Origin: Dromaius novaehollandiae
Lineage: Eukaryota; Chordata; Aves; Casuariiformes; Dromaiidae
Assembly: GCF_036370855.1 (NCBI RefSeq)
Contig: NW_026991398.1
Span: forward strand, 2,480,001 to 2,544,000
Reading direction: 5' to 3'
DNA length: 64,000 nt
Position 1 is the stretch's first letter. Each line of letters starts with the position of its first letter. A program made the position numbers and the translations under genes. Under the pieces are notes generated by a model. The model was given only the letters and a program-made list of their open reading frames with translations, had not been told where the DNA came from and did not search any database. Of this stretch, positions 9,991-22,939 are shown in pieces.

Positions 9991-12227
9991 TGGGGCTGGC
10001 ACTGCCAGGGTGGGTTGGGAGAGGGCAGCTCCCCTCTGCCATGCTGGGGCTGGGGCTGGGGCTGGGGCTGGGCACAGCATTTCCCTGGGGAGCTCCCTGA
10101 GGAGCCGCTCCGGGGGATCCTCCACCTCTGCCCTGGCAGCAGCACCAGTGCTCAGGGTGCTGGGGTGGAAGTGCACAGAGGGTGGAAGGGGCACGGGCTG
10201 CCCAGGGGAGCATCGAGACCTTGTCTGTGCACACAGGGATGGAGTGAGGTAAGTCAGAGCTCAGCTGGAGCTGGAACCACAGGCCTTGGATATGGCACGG
10301 GCTGGGGTATTATGAAATGACTCTTAAATGATCCTCCAGAGTTTGGCGATGTGACCACCCAGCCCCTGCCCAGCCCAGGCTGTGCCCCACATGAGGGTCA
10401 GCAGATATCATGCGCCAGTATCTGCCAGACTCTGGTGCAGAAGAGAGGCCATGTAAGACTGGCCTTTTCCCCTCTATCGGGATACAGGGACTTACAGGAA
10501 GATGGAGCTGGCCATGGACCACCCCACAGCTGGGCGAGCAGCCAGTGCTGGAAAGGGGTGATGTGAGGGGCTGCTCTGGGACGATGGCCCTGGGGCAGCT
10601 TCCCCACTGTGTCCGTGCAACACAGGGAACAACCTGGGCTCTTCTCTCCTGCACCCGCCATGTCCTGCTGCCTTTCCCAGCAGACCTGCATTTGCCTGCA
10701 AGCACATGGCTGCGTGCTCCCACACTGCTGTTCACATGCAGGAGCTGCCTGCTGGCATTTGTCCTCTCCTGGGCCCTTTCCAGTCCAGCCCAGACCCTCC
10801 CCAGCTCTCCCCACCTCCCCTGCCCTCTCCCCAGCCCACCCAGCACAGCAGACCAGCCTGGGGTGGCCCCACAGCAGTGCCTGTGGCAGGGGGCTGCAGA
10901 GCTCTGGGCACTCACCCCACAGCCCCAGCCCCTCTGCAGGCCACAGCAGCTGCTGGGGGGCACAGAGGGGTGTCAGCCTCCCCATCAGCCCCACACCTGG
11001 GGGCCAGCAATGGCACAAGGAAAGGGAGGCCAGGCACTCCATGTCTCCACTGCTCTCATGACCAGAGATCCTTAACCCTGGCTGCCTGCAGCCCCTCTGG
11101 GCAGCCCCTCTCCCCAGCACAGCACAAGAGTCCTGGCCCCGGGGCTCCTCAGGCAGCTCCAGTGACAGAGCAGCCTGCCCGGAGCTGACACACATGGAAA
11201 CAGGTTTTCCTTTATTCCTCCCCACAAGCACACAATTGCTCCTTTGCTCTTCTCTGGAGATGTCCCTGCTCCCCAGAGAGCCTTTCTTCAGGTCAGTGTG
11301 TCCGTGCTGGCCTGATCGGCCATTCCTGCACCCCTGTCCTGGGCTCCCTGCAAGGCCCTGGGCTGGCAGTGCTGCTCTGCAGGGCAAGCAGATGTGCAGT
11401 GGTCCTGGGTGACTCCTCACTGGCCATCCTGGTCAGGGCATAGCCATCTGGACCAGCATCATTGCACCTGACAAGCCCTCCCCAGGGTCTGTAGCTGTGG
11501 AGGGTCCTTGGAGCAATCACAGGCCATTTCCAATGGTTCAGGGGTGTCCTTAGACCCACTCCACTCCCTCTCCTGAGACTGCAGAGCCCTGATGTGCTGC
11601 ATTCCCTGGTTTGGCCCTTTACTTTGTGTGACTCCACTTGGTTTGGGGAGTCTCCACTCACTGCCATTCCAGGCACATGCTGCCCCTGGAGATGTCCTGT
11701 GCTCTCCAGCTGGCGCCATATTGCCTTCCAGAGGGATGAGCATCTGTCACCAGCCCTCTAATATGTGGGACAGTCCCCAGCAGAGACCTCTTGACCACTC
11801 ACCCTCCCCAGGGGCACTGGGCACCCACAAGTGACAGTTGAATCCAGCCCTTATTCCCTCAAACATCACTCTATGAGTGCTTCCCCCCTTTGCCAATGGA
11901 AAACCCAAGCACAGCAACAGGGCCTTTTGGGGTGCAATTCTCTGGGCACATTCTTGGCTCCAACTTGGGAAGAAGAGCCCATTATTCAGGCACAGGACTA
12001 AGGTGATCCCCTTTTATTGCAGAGATGCTACTTGGGAGGCAAGCTCTGACACGATGATTTACAGATTTACAGAAGGCCTCTGGGTCAGACGCATGGGTTT
12101 TCTGCTCCTGGAGAAGTGGGATGAATTCAAACATTTGTGTACAAACATGGCTATCACAGGCAGAACTCCCAAAGCACAAGAGCTGTCTGAGGTAAACTGG
12201 GAATTGTTTGTGAAGAAGATGGGCAAC
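9991..12227 (-). repeat. Downstream duplication block D, copy A (inverted)
   Basis: The reverse complement matches 53542-55561 (copy C) at high identity; 61917-64000 (copy D) and, less well, 26827-28270 (copy B) also match. It is GC-rich and non-coding, with a GGGGCT hexamer run at about 10044-10074. On the minus strand the OR polyadenylation signal AATAAA lies at 12013-12018. Long overlapping open frames on both strands (up to 340 codons) are composition effects and show no domains. Confidence 0.85.
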
Positions 12228-13163
12228 TTATTGCTGCTGAACTAGTACCACCTCAATGAGTTTCTTCAGGGCATCCTTGAGCTCCTTGTTCCTCATGCTG
12301 TAGATGAGGGGGTTCACTGCTGGAGGCACCACCGAGTACAGAACAGCCACCACCAGATCCAGAGCTGGGGAGGAGATGGAGGGGGGCTTCAGGTAGGCAA
12401 ACATGACAGTGCTGACAAACAGGGAGACCACGGCCAGGTGTGGGAGGCACATGGAAAAGGCTTTGTGCCGGCCCTGCTCAGAGGGGATCCTCAGCACAGC
12501 AGTGAAGATCTGCACGTAGGACACCACAATGAAAATGAAACACCCCAAAGCTAAACAAATACCAACCACAAGAAGCCCTACTTCCCTGAGGTAGGCATCT
12601 GTGCAGGAGAGCTTGAGGATCTGGGGGATTTCACAGAAGAACTGGTCCAGGACATTGCCTTGGCAGAGTGGTATTGAAAATGTGTTAGCAGTGTGCAGGA
12701 GAGCATTGAGAAAACCACTGCCCCAGGCAGCTGCTGCCATTCTGACACAAGCTCTGCTGCCCATGAGGGTCCTGTAGTGCAGGGGTCTGCAGATGGCAAC
12801 AAAGCGGTCGTAGGCCATGACTGTGAGAAGACAATATTCAGCTGAAATGAAAACGACAAACAAAAAGACCTGGGCAGCACATCCCGAGTAGGAAATGGCC
12901 CTGGTGTCCCACAGGGAATTGGCCATGGATTTGGGGACAGTGGTGGAGATGGAGCCAAGGTCGAGGAGGGAGAGGTTGAGGAGGAAGAAGTACATGGGGG
13001 TGTGGAGGCGGTGGTCGCAGGCTACGGCTGTGATGATGAGGCCGTTGCCCAGGAGGGCAGCCAGGTAGATGCCCAGGAAGAGGGAGAAGTGCAAGAGCTG
13101 CAGTTCCTGTGTGTCTGCAAATGCCAGGAGGAGGAACTCATTGAGGGAGCTGCTGTTGAACAT
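12228..13163 (-). CDS. Olfactory receptor, OR14-like (copy A), intact
   Basis: An odorant-binding seven-helix G-protein-coupled receptor of the olfactory neuron membrane. The single coding exon has 311 codons starting MFNSSSLNEF; a longer in-frame reading begins at a TTG and is not used. Visible family marks are an NSS glycosylation sequon at the N-terminus, GN in helix 1, LHTPMYFF, MAYDRFVAIC after helix 3, a Cys-rich second extracellular loop, SYVQIF in helix 5, KAFSMCLPHL in helix 6, and PPAVNPLIYSMRN in helix 7. A splice acceptor (pyrimidine tract + CAG, minus strand, about 13183-13185) lies just upstream, so a non-coding 5' exon is expected. About 28 of 311 residues differ from copy C. 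Every motif is intact. The exact subfamily within avian gamma-c receptors is not certain. Confidence 0.95.
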   Translation of the reverse strand: MFNSSSLNEFLLLAFADTQELQLLHFSLFLGIYLAALLGNGLIITAVACDHRLHTPMYFFLLNLSLLDLGSISTTVPKSMANSLWDTRAISYSGCAAQVFLFVVFISAEYCLLTVMAYDRFVAICRPLHYRTLMGSRACVRMAAAAWGSGFLNALLHTANTFSIPLCQGNVLDQFFCEIPQILKLSCTDAYLREVGLLVVGICLALGCFIFIVVSYVQIFTAVLRIPSEQGRHKAFSMCLPHLAVVSLFVSTVMFAYLKPPSISSPALDLVVAVLYSVVPPAVNPLIYSMRNKELKDALKKLIEVVLVQQQ

Positions 13164-15590
13164 TGGCTCTTGGTTTGGAGCACTGTCCAACGAGGAAAAG
13201 GCATTGACAAGTTAGAGCAGGCTTCTCTGAGCAAAACCCATTCCACTTCTCATAGTACCACCCACACTGCCTCTCTCCTTTCCCTTCATTCAGCTCCCTT
13301 TCCTAACCTCTCGTTTGTGCTCGCTGAGTGTGCCATGTGGAGCAGGTGCCTCTGTGCATGGGCTCCAGGGGAGTCAGTCCTGCTCTGCTGCGGTGTGTGA
13401 TTGGAGGTGTCAAACTTCCCCGTGTATTCGGTAGGGACACCTGGGGAGGGGCACCACGAACTGAGTGAAGGGGATTTGTCCAGTGACCCAGTTGCAATAT
13501 TCTCTGTTTACTATTGTGAGATGAATGTAGCACTCATGGCAGCTATGTCTGAAAGAGAAGACCCTTGTGAGTGATTCATGTCCCCCGGCCTTGCCCTCTT
13601 GAACAGAGGTGTCTGTATCTGAATCAGCCACACCAGCTCCTGCTCTGGCAAAAGAGAGAAACGGTGCAGGGAAGGTAGGGGCTGACCTGACCCTTCCTAG
13701 ACATCTCTGTCCCAGTGAGATGAACACTGCCCTCACATTGTTTAGCATGTCACTGCTTCTTCAGGCAGTGTAGTGGGAGTGGGAAGTTACTGCCTTCACT
13801 GCAGCTGAATCCCCCTCCTTAACCCCAGAGAGGGGTGAGGAAACAAGAAGCAATACCGTGACCCTCCCACCAAAGGGAAAGAAAGGAGGGAGAGACACAC
13901 AGGCACTCAGGAAAGCCTTCACCTCACCCAGCTGTGCACACCGCATCCCAGAGAGCAACACTACAGGACAGTCACTCTCAGCACCTTTGCTGTGCAGCGA
14001 GAAATGGGCATGTTGCAGGAGAGATGCTCCTGCCCTCTGCTGCAGCTTGGGCTGCTGAGGAGGGGGCTGAAGCCCTGGACCCCATGGCCTTGAGGGCAGT
14101 GGCTTTGCTGGGTGGGAGAGAAGACATGGGGAGGTTTGTTTAGAGGAAGATTTCTGCATTGAAGGGGATGACAGGGACTTCTCCAAATTCCTTCTCTCAC
14201 AGCATTTCTGTTTCTAGTTTCTTCTCATTCACTGACTGTATCTCCACTGCCTGGAGCTTTTCCTCCTGGGACCTGTTTCTATATCCCATGTCTTTTCCCT
14301 GTCAGTGCTCACAGATCTCATCGAGAGTGGGGAAAGGGCTTTCTGAGGTTCCTCACAGACCTCTTGATCTCTCATGGTTAAGGTCTAGGAGTGTCAGTCT
14401 CTTGTCCAAATTGGACAGCTTCTTTTCCACCCCCCACCTGCAAACAGTAGGAAACCAAAAGCACAGACTCAGGAAAGCTCTTTACCTTTAAGGTATCCCC
14501 TGCCTTGACATTCTTCTTGAAAAGTCCCCTTCAGAAAATGTCCTGGGGGTGAGCTGAAGCTGAGTACAGCCCTGGTCCACGCAGCACCCTCTCAATGGCA
14601 GAATGGACCTGCCCTGATGTAGGTCACTCCTTCCACCCAGAGCTTCTCCCCACATTGCCACTGGGAGCTCCCCAGGCAGGCTGAGTGCTGACCCTCACAG
14701 GAGGCAGAGTCACTGCCCCGGGCACACAGCACCCTGGGGTGCAGGGACACTGCTCTGAATCACAGCCCTGGGCAGACCTGGGTGCACTCCCTGGCTTCAC
14801 ACCCCTGCACTGTCCCTGGGAGAAGGTAGCAGGATGCCCTGTGCCTGTGATGGTGTGGCTGGGAAGCTCTGCTCTAAAGCACCACCTGCTCCAAACAGGA
14901 GAAGCTGGCAGAGCCACCCTGACAGACCCTATCAGCTGTGGAAGGTGCCAGCTTCAGAAGACCCCTCCGGCAAGCACAGCATCATTGCCCGCAGCCAGAG
15001 ACTTACTGTGTTATAGGTTGTGGAGATTTCTCCCTGCAGTGCGCTCTCAGCTGTCCTCCCATTCCCAACTACCTTTAACTGCTGGGTTGCTCATCTCATC
15101 CTGGTGCCTGCAGGCAGTGCCCTGAGTCTTGCTGCTCCTTTAAGAGGAGCTGCTCCTGGACAGAGCTGCCTTTCTGCAGCTCCTGCCAGGTTGCCATGGG
15201 CTGCTGCAGTCCCAGAGGCCAGGCCCAGCTCAGGAGCAGAGGCCCAGCTGAAGACGTGACTTTCTCTGTGCCCTGTGCATCCTCGAGATGTTGCTGGGGC
15301 TCCAGGGCTGATGGTTCCTGAAAGGCAGCAGGGTCACCCGAGGGAAATGTCTATTGAAGTAAACTAAAATAATCACTGATGGTCCCTCTGTAAACAGCGG
15401 ATAGAGATTGATTTCAGCATTGCAGTTTGTCTCATCAGAGGATGATTACCTGAGAGAGGTGGAAATGTCCCACTTGTGGAAGCCCCTGCTCCCATCTCAT
15501 AAGTACACAGGACAGCTAGAGAGGGGCAAGAAGGGAGTTCATTTACTCATTCTTCAGGAAATGATATAGAGGAGTATTGAATGCTAGGCA
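13164..15590 (-). repeat. Upstream duplication block U, copy A (inverted)
   Basis: The reverse complement of this region matches the DNA upstream of the other OR14-like genes. 13164-13975 pairs almost exactly with 51797-52605, and the rest pairs with parts of 22940-25890 and 58346-60980. No coding gene is seen. The non-coding 5' exon and promoter of the OR probably lie here, but I cannot place them. Confidence 0.8.
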
Positions 15591-16700
15591 TTTAATACCG
15601 GTTTAGAAGTTCCTGGGATGGAGTAGGATTCAGTTCCCTCCCATGCGCTCCACAAACTCACAGAAGGTGGGCTTCCCCTCCCCAAGTTCTGGGATGCACT
15701 GAATGGCTGGCTGCTCCTTGTCTAAGCTTCTGTTGTAATCAGTGGAGCGGGAGTTGTTCACACACAAGCAGCTTCTGACATTTGAAGTGTCAGAGGTCGT
15801 CGAAGACATGTGCCAGTGTCTGCTTGCTCTGATGTAACAACTATGAGACCCACATCTTTCTGGAGCATCATCTGCCAGATGAAATGATGCAGATTCTGAT
15901 GTTGCAAACAACTAATGTAATTCAGTGCAGACACTTGGTTCAATGCAATGATGTCAGATGCATGGGGTGTCCAGCACAACCACCATGTTTCTAGCAGATT
16001 CAGCATAGGACCCACAGGAAAATCATGTCCTTTTGGAGTGGTTACTGGGCAAAGACCCCAGGGCATCTTGGATTTCCTACCTATTCCCAAACAATGGATT
16101 CTCACCACTGCCTTCAGGCAAAGTCTATTGCGTCTACAGCCAAGCATGCTGCAAAGATGGAAGGCACATCACACCAAGGTCTCCACACATATGTCTGCAC
16201 TCTCAAACCCCACTAGTTCTCTCCCTAAAGCTTTTCTCACCTCCAAGGATATGAACAGGGACCATAATAATGATGCAGCTACAGTGTGGGGGCTGGATTG
16301 CAGGCTCTACAGGCCCAGAGACTTTCTCAGGGGCACCGTGTCCTTCCTGGAGATACGGCCACCTTCATCACAGGCCCCAAGGTGCTGCAGAGTCAGCTCA
16401 GGCACCAAATACCTCTGCTGACATGGCTGCATGGCCCAGCTCTATTATTCTCTGGCCCTGGGTACTGCAGGGTTTGCTCTCTTGTGGGCACCTCACATTA
16501 TCATTACATCACCATCTGCTATTTACACCAGCACGTCTCTGTGCTAAAGCTGGGCCTTTGCATGCCTGGTGTCCTTGGCTCCTGGGAACAGGTTTCACCA
16601 TGACAAGTGTGCACTCAGCCCTGGTGCCACAGCTGAGGTTCTGCAGCCCGGATATATACAAATGCACAAAGCCTGGGTCCCAAACAAGAGGAAGTAGAGA
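15590..16700 (+). repeat. Inverted-repeat element X, left copy
   Basis: This sequence recurs in reverse complement at about 21910-22930. Landmarks are 'ccagtgtctgcttgctctg' (about 15811) and 'ggtgtccagcacaac' (about 15965) with their counterparts near 22690 and 22440. Divergence looks like tens of percent. There is no coding domain and its nature is unknown. Confidence 0.7.
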
Positions 16701-16854
16701 TGCACAAGCTGTCGCAGAACTACAAAATCTTTATGCAACCTCAGGAAGTCTGCGGATCACAGACCGTGGTTTTTATGGGGGAACTTTAGTATTCCTGACA
16801 TTCACTGGGAGGGCACTACTGCGGGGTGCAAAGTGTCCAAGAGGATTCTGGAGG

Positions 16855-19380
16855 GTGTGGAGGACAACTTCAGCATTTCAATTTTCTTTGTGTTATTGCC
16901 CTTTTTTGTTTCGTTCTTTTTTGATATGCTGGTCTTTTGGGGAGATATATATTTTTTTGAAAGCAAAAGTGATGTTTCAGAGCTGGGGTGGGATGCAGTC
17001 TTAGGGTCATGGACATGTGGTGCCATTGCAGGTGCCCTGCTACCCTCTGCCCAGCCTCCCTCTGCAGCTCCCAGTGGCTCCAGTCTCCTGCAGGTCCCCT
17101 GTGCGAGCTGCCAGGCCCAGGCAGGTGCCTCAGAGACACTGGGGCCTCTCCAGGTGCCACTGGGTGCTTGTGGTTGGACACCTGAGCTCTGCCTGGAAAG
17201 GTGAAGAACTGTTTTCAACCTTAAAAAAGATATACGTCCACTGTCATCAGCTCAAATGATCGGCTAATATTAATATGAAAGTTTTCCTATGATGAAATAG
17301 TGGAAGAAGAGGGAAGAAGAAGTGGGAGAAAAAATACTGATCTGCCCTTGACCTTGTGTTTCCACTGCTCTGTCTATTAGGCTGTGGATGTAACCTCAGT
17401 GATCTCTCACATATTTCCACATGTCCTGATGAAATTGGTCATTTCTAAAGTCCTCTTTGCATCAGACTCTCTGGACTTATGCACTTTCCATAGTTTTCAC
17501 AGTTTTCCTCCTCCCCTTGCTCTTTATCATTCGGATACCTCTCAATTCTCCAGTTGCGGCTCTGAGCCTCTGGGAGTCTGAAGCTTGCCTCGTCTTTCAG
17601 CAGTCTCATTGTCTCTTTAGCCAGCTCCTTTGTTCTGCTTCTTGTCTGCTCTTTCCTATCTATCTGTCGAAAACATTTCAAGGAAGGTTATGTCTTGTGG
17701 GTACTGGAGGCAACTTGGACTTAACATACACTTGAGGACAGTCTCTTTTATTAAACTGTTTCAAATTTGATTTTTTTTTTTTTTTTTTTTTTTTTGCTAT
17801 TAAGAAAAACACCTCTGTGTCTGTTTGCAGCTAGTTCTCTAAGGAAAGCAGGTGGGAATTGGTGCACATGAGCTGTAACATTCAGCTACAGACTTGAGAG
17901 GAAAAAGGTTAGATTTTACCAAGAGTGCTCTAAGTCCCCAGTGGCTGATGAGAGTAATGGCAGGGCTGGGGAGGTGGGGAGGAAGGTTGTCCATACATGT
18001 CTCCTGACAAAAATCCTGCTTGTCCTACCTGCCCAGACTTGATTAGGAGACCCAGTGGGTCAGTATGAATTGGAGAATGTGGGAATCACTTATTCTGGAA
18101 ACTGAACAATAAAGAAAGCTTCAGAAGCAGACATCTTTTGTTTTCAGGTGCTCATTGAAATCTGCCTGATTTCAATACTCCCCTGAAAACTTTCTAATTA
18201 GCCACATAAGACTTGAAGAACTTGAAGAAAATTATGGAAAATATGGCTTCTTAGGGGTTTTGGCATTTTAATGACCCCTCAGCTGTATTTGGTGCTGAGC
18301 CCATGAAATGCAGATGCTGAGAAGAGACTCAACAAACCTCTGAAGAGGTTAAAGTCAGAAGCAAATCCCAAGTTTCTTGGAGCGTTAACAGGTCCCACTG
18401 AGGGCCATTACCAACAAAGTCTCCCTGGGGCTGATTAGAGCACAGAGTTGGAGGCCCTGATTGCAGGTAGGCAAAGGCAATGTGCAGGTGGCTGTGATGC
18501 CAAGTCAACCCTGATGTGTGTTATCAAGCAGAGCAGCCAGGCACTGACAGCCAGCCCCTGCATAGGGTGATCCTTTCCATCATGCATTGCTCAGGGCTCT
18601 TCCTGGGGGCAGTGTGCGGGTGGGGGTGTGCAGTACCAAGTGCAGGACCGTGATACAGCACCTCCTGGGCTCCCAAGGAATAAGGAGGCAGCAAGGCCAC
18701 AGTGCTTTAAGGAATGGCATCCTCTTGTGGGCCTCAGTGCCAGAGACTCCAGTCATAGCCAAGAGGACAAAGACCTGGCTGTGTTGGGAGCTTTCAGCCT
18801 TGGTAGTGCCCCTGGCCATCTCCACTGCAGGTTGTCCTATGCTTTCCCACACCTGTGCCTGTTGCCCTACTCTACTACCTCCACTTCAGCAGGATAAAGA
18901 AGCTGAGGTCCCTCAACCCCTCCTCATGCACAGGTTTATTCCCACCAAGGCACAGGACTTGACACTTCTCTTGTAAATCTTCATAAGCTATTGTCCGAAT
19001 CACCCGAGTTCCTCAAGATCCTTCTGCACTGTAGCTCCTCCTGTGTCAAAACAAAAAGAGAACAACCCCCCCCCCCAAATAAAAACAGAAAAAAAAATCA
19101 ATACAGAAAAAGAAACCAAAACAGCACCAAAGACTTAAGGCTAGGCAAGAGTGGACTGATTGTAGGGGAAGGGATCAGGATGCTAACAGAGACAAAACTG
19201 GAAGAAAGAAAAAAACCCAAGGAAATGAAAAGTGAAGTAAAGGACTGATCAGGGCTGTCTTGGGGATTCCTGCTGAGAAGCCCTGCATCTGAATAATTCT
19301 GCCTGGAGGAGCACAAGAAAGCTGGCCTACTTGCACTGTCACAGGGAACCTGCGTCCTTTCCCTGACATCAAGAGAAGAT
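16855..19380. repeat. Spacer duplication block S, copy S2
   Basis: Same orientation as S1, and collinear from about 18020 with S3 (55562-57465). Beyond the end of S1 it also matches S3 through 'gatcagggctgt' (about 19247) up to the CR1 boundary. It contains a T25 run (17771-17795), at a place where S1 has no such run, and a C-run at about 19066. No gene is seen. Confidence 0.75.
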
Positions 19381-19384
19381 CAAG

Positions 19385-21880
19385 AGTGGGAAGAATCATG
19401 GACTCCTTCAGGGTGGAAGGGACCTCAGGAGGTCTCTAGCCCAGTCTCCCTGTTCACAGCAGGGTCAGCTCTGGGGTCAGACTAGGTTGCTCTGGCCTGC
19501 ATCCAGTCTGGTCTTGGAAACCTCCAAGGCAGGAGACTGCACAGCCTCTCTGGGCAAACACTCCCAATACTTGCCCATCCTCATAGTGGAAAAGCTTTTC
19601 CTTATCTTCTGCATGAATGTCTCTTCTTTCAGCCAATGCCCATTGTCTCTTGTCCTCCCACCATGCACCCTGGTGAAGACGCTGGCTCCATCTGGTTGAT
19701 GACCTCCTCGTAGCCGTTGGAAGGCTGCTATGAAATCCCTCCAAAGCCATCTCTTCTGCAAGTTGAACAAGTCCCATTTCCTCACAGAGCAAGTGCTTCA
19801 GCTCCCAACTACTCCAACTACTCAGCCAAATTTGCTCCCAGTTATCAGCCTTTTTCTTTTCCTGGGAACCCAAACCTGGATGCAGTTTTCTAGATGTGGT
19901 CTAATGAATACTGACTACAAGGTGATCATCATTTCCCTCGACCTCCTGACTGTGCTCCTGGTCAGACAGCCCACGATGCTTCTGGCCCTCTTTGCTGCCA
20001 GGCAACACTGATGGCTCATATTTTGCTTCCTGTCCACCAGCACCCTCAGGTCCTTTTCCATAGACCTACTCCCCAGGCACTCAGGCCCCAGCCTGTAACA
20101 CTGAAGAGTGTTGGTTTATCCCAGCTGCAAGACCTGACATTTTTCCTTGTTGAATTTTTGGAGGTTCCTGACAGCCCATTCCTCCTGCCTGTCTTGGTCC
20201 CTCTGAATGGCAGCCCTCAAGCATACGACTGCTCCCTCCTGCCTCCAGTTTGGCATCATCTGCAAGCATGATGAGTGTTGCCTCCTCCCTGTCACTAACC
20301 AAGATGACAAACAGGAGAGGTTCCTGGAGAAATCAGTGGTGCTCCAATTCTCTCTGGAAGGATCTCCTGATCATCCAAGCAGCTTTTTGCCCATCCAGTT
20401 CTCTTCCCCTCTAGAAGGTAACGTTCTAACTTACATGCAAGAACATTGACATGACAGCAGGCAGCTCTCACAGCACCCTCATAGGCAGCCCATCCAACCC
20501 CACTGACTTGTGTAGTTTGAGTTCTCACAAGTAATCCCTCATCCACTGCTAGTTGTTTTTCTCCTCAGGAGTCCTGACTCAAGGCACAACAGCCTGGGAG
20601 ACCTTGTTGGTGAATACTGAAGCTAACAAGGTGTTGAGTTCCTCAGACCTATCTGCACACACTGTTGCTTGATTCCCTGTCCCAGTCAGCATGCAGCCCA
20701 CCTTCTCCTTTTTATTCTTTGATTCTTACTGAAGCAGTAGCAGGGTGCATCTTCATGCCTTTGGCCTACGCTGCAAATGTCAATCCTAGGGGAGCTTTGT
20801 CTTCCCTAACACCATCTCTGCTTCACTGGGCAATATTTCTAAATTCCTCCTTTGCAGCTTCTCCCTCCTTCCCCCTCCTGTACACTGCCCTGGAGCTCAG
20901 GCGTGAGTTTCCTGTTTAGCCAGCCTGGTCCTTTGAGATGTCTGATAGTTTTACTGAGTTTCAGGATGGACCATTCTTGTGCTTGGCGGGTGATATCCTT
21001 AAAGACCCACCAGCTTTCCTGAGCTCCTGTGCCCTTCAGCTCTGCCTTCCATGGGATTCTCACCAGTCCCCTGCAGAGGATGTAGTTTGCTCCACTGAAG
21101 TCCTGGGTCCAAGCTCTGCTACTGCCCTTCCTCACTCCCTTCAGGGTCTGGGACTCCACTTTTTCATGGTCACTGCAGTCAAGGCTGACACTGACTATCC
21201 CACCCCTGATCAGTTCCTCCTTGTTTGCAATATCCAGATCCAGAAAAGCATCCTTATTGGCCCATCAGAGACCTGTGCTAAGAAGTTGTCCCTGAAACCC
21301 TCCAGAAAGCTCCTGGACTGCTTTCACCCTTTGGTTTGCCCTTCCAGTGAATGTCAGGCAGATTAAAGTCCCTCCAGAAGAACCAGGCTCTGTGACCCAC
21401 AGACTTCCTCAGGGTGCTTAAAGGAGACTGCATCCACCTCCTCACCTGCATTGGCTGGTCTGTAACTCCCATCACAATGTCACTCTTTCTCTCATGCTCA
21501 CCCACAAGCTGCCACCCAGTCCCTTGTCTGTCCCACTGGTGAGCTCCATACATCTGAGCTGCCCCTTCACACTAAGGGCATTCTTCCTCCTCATCTACTC
21601 CCTGACAGTGTCTCCTGAAGAGCTGGTGCCCTACCAGCACAGCCCTCCAGTCATGTGAGTGATCCCACCACATCTCCATTATCCCAATGATCTGGCAGTC
21701 CTGTGACAGGTCCTTCTGCACCCCCATCTGCTCCTGCCCGGTGCCCCAGGCTGCATGCACTTGTGCATATTTGGGCTGCAGAGCCTCAGCTGTGGCACAG
21801 CTTTCAGACTGATCATGATGAAACATGTTACCAAGAGTCAAGGCCACCATGTATGCAATGGCTCCGCTTCAGAGCAGAGA
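19385..21880 (-). mobile_element. Degenerate CR1-type LINE, minus strand
   Basis: The 3' end lies on the left, with the typical reversed CR1 end ('ggaagggacctcaggaggtc' at about 19418). On the minus strand, decayed pieces of ORF2 are readable. The endonuclease part includes DCQIIGIMEMWWDHSHDW (about 21780) and RDFNLPDIHWKG (about 21360). The late reverse-transcriptase part includes AIQRDQDRQEEWAVRNLQKF (about 20190). Frames are broken many times, so it is dead. The CR1 boundary sits at the same place in S2 and S3, so the insertion predates that duplication. Confidence 0.88.
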
Positions 21881-21909
21881 CATGCTGGCATATGTGGCAA
21901 GTTGTAACG

Positions 21910-22930
21910 TAAAGGTGAAACAGGGTTCCCACTAACAGACCAAGCCCTGCAGCACGCCAGGCCAGGGAGAAACAGAGCTGGGCTGTGCAGGAATGGCAGG
22001 AGAGGGGGCTGCTGCATGAGCTGACTCTGCAGCACCTTGGGGCCTGTGACAGGTGAACCGATCTCCAGGAAAGAAAAGATGCCAGTGAAGAAGTCCCTGG
22101 ACCTGGACAGTCTGTGATCCAGCCACCTTATGGACATCACTAGCACTGTCCCTTTTCTCATCATCTAGGGGTAAGAAGAGGTTCAGGGGAAGAACAGCTA
22201 GAAGGGTTTCAGAATGCAGAGACTAGAGTAGAGTCCTTCGTGTGATGTGCCTCCCATTTATGCAGCATGCATGGATGTAGATGGGCTGAACTTGGCCTAA
22301 CGGCAGTGGAAAGTTTCAGTATTTTGGGCAGATGTATAAACCTGAGATGCCCTGAGGTTTTTGCCCAGCAACAACTCCAAAAGGGTCTGATTTTCCTATT
22401 GGTCCCACGCTGTATCTGCTGGAGACATGTAGTTGTGCTGGACACCCCAGGCATCTGACGTGGCCCTGCAGGCCTATTTTTATGTCATTAAGTCAAGTGT
22501 CTGACCTAAATTACATCAACTGTTTGCACTATTGGAGTCTGCATGTGTCTCCCCTTCATAGTAAGTGGAGCTCTAGTGGTAGTAGGCATCTTGAGTCATT
22601 TCAGCTGGCCAAGGAAATTTACCACCTGGCCCCCACCTGATGCTCTAGAAGTACTGAGGTCTCGTACTCGCTCCACCAGAGCAAACAGACACTGGCACAA
22701 GCCTTGGACAAGCTCTGCCTTTTCAGATCTCATCAGGTGTCTGTGTGTGAGCAACTGACTCCCACCCTCCTTCTCCATTGATTATGATGGGAGCTTAGAC
22801 ACGGAGCTCGCATGCAGACGTCTCTGTTGTGCAAACTTCATCTTTGGCAAGGGAAATCCCACCTCCCGTGTGTTCACGGAATTTGTGGGAGGGAGCTAAA
22901 TCCCACATCACCCCAGGAAGTGTCCAGACT
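21910..22930 (-). repeat. Inverted-repeat element X, right copy
   Basis: Reverse-complement counterpart of 15590-16700. It lies between the CR1 and upstream block U of OR copy B, so the two X copies face each other across S2 plus the CR1. No gene is seen. Confidence 0.7.
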
Positions 22931-22939
22931 GACTCATCT

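Noticed and set aside
9301-11420. Open frames of about 340 codons on both strands in block D, copy A
   Set aside because: They overlap antiparallel in GC-rich DNA, have no recognisable domain, and start and stop at different places in copies C and D.
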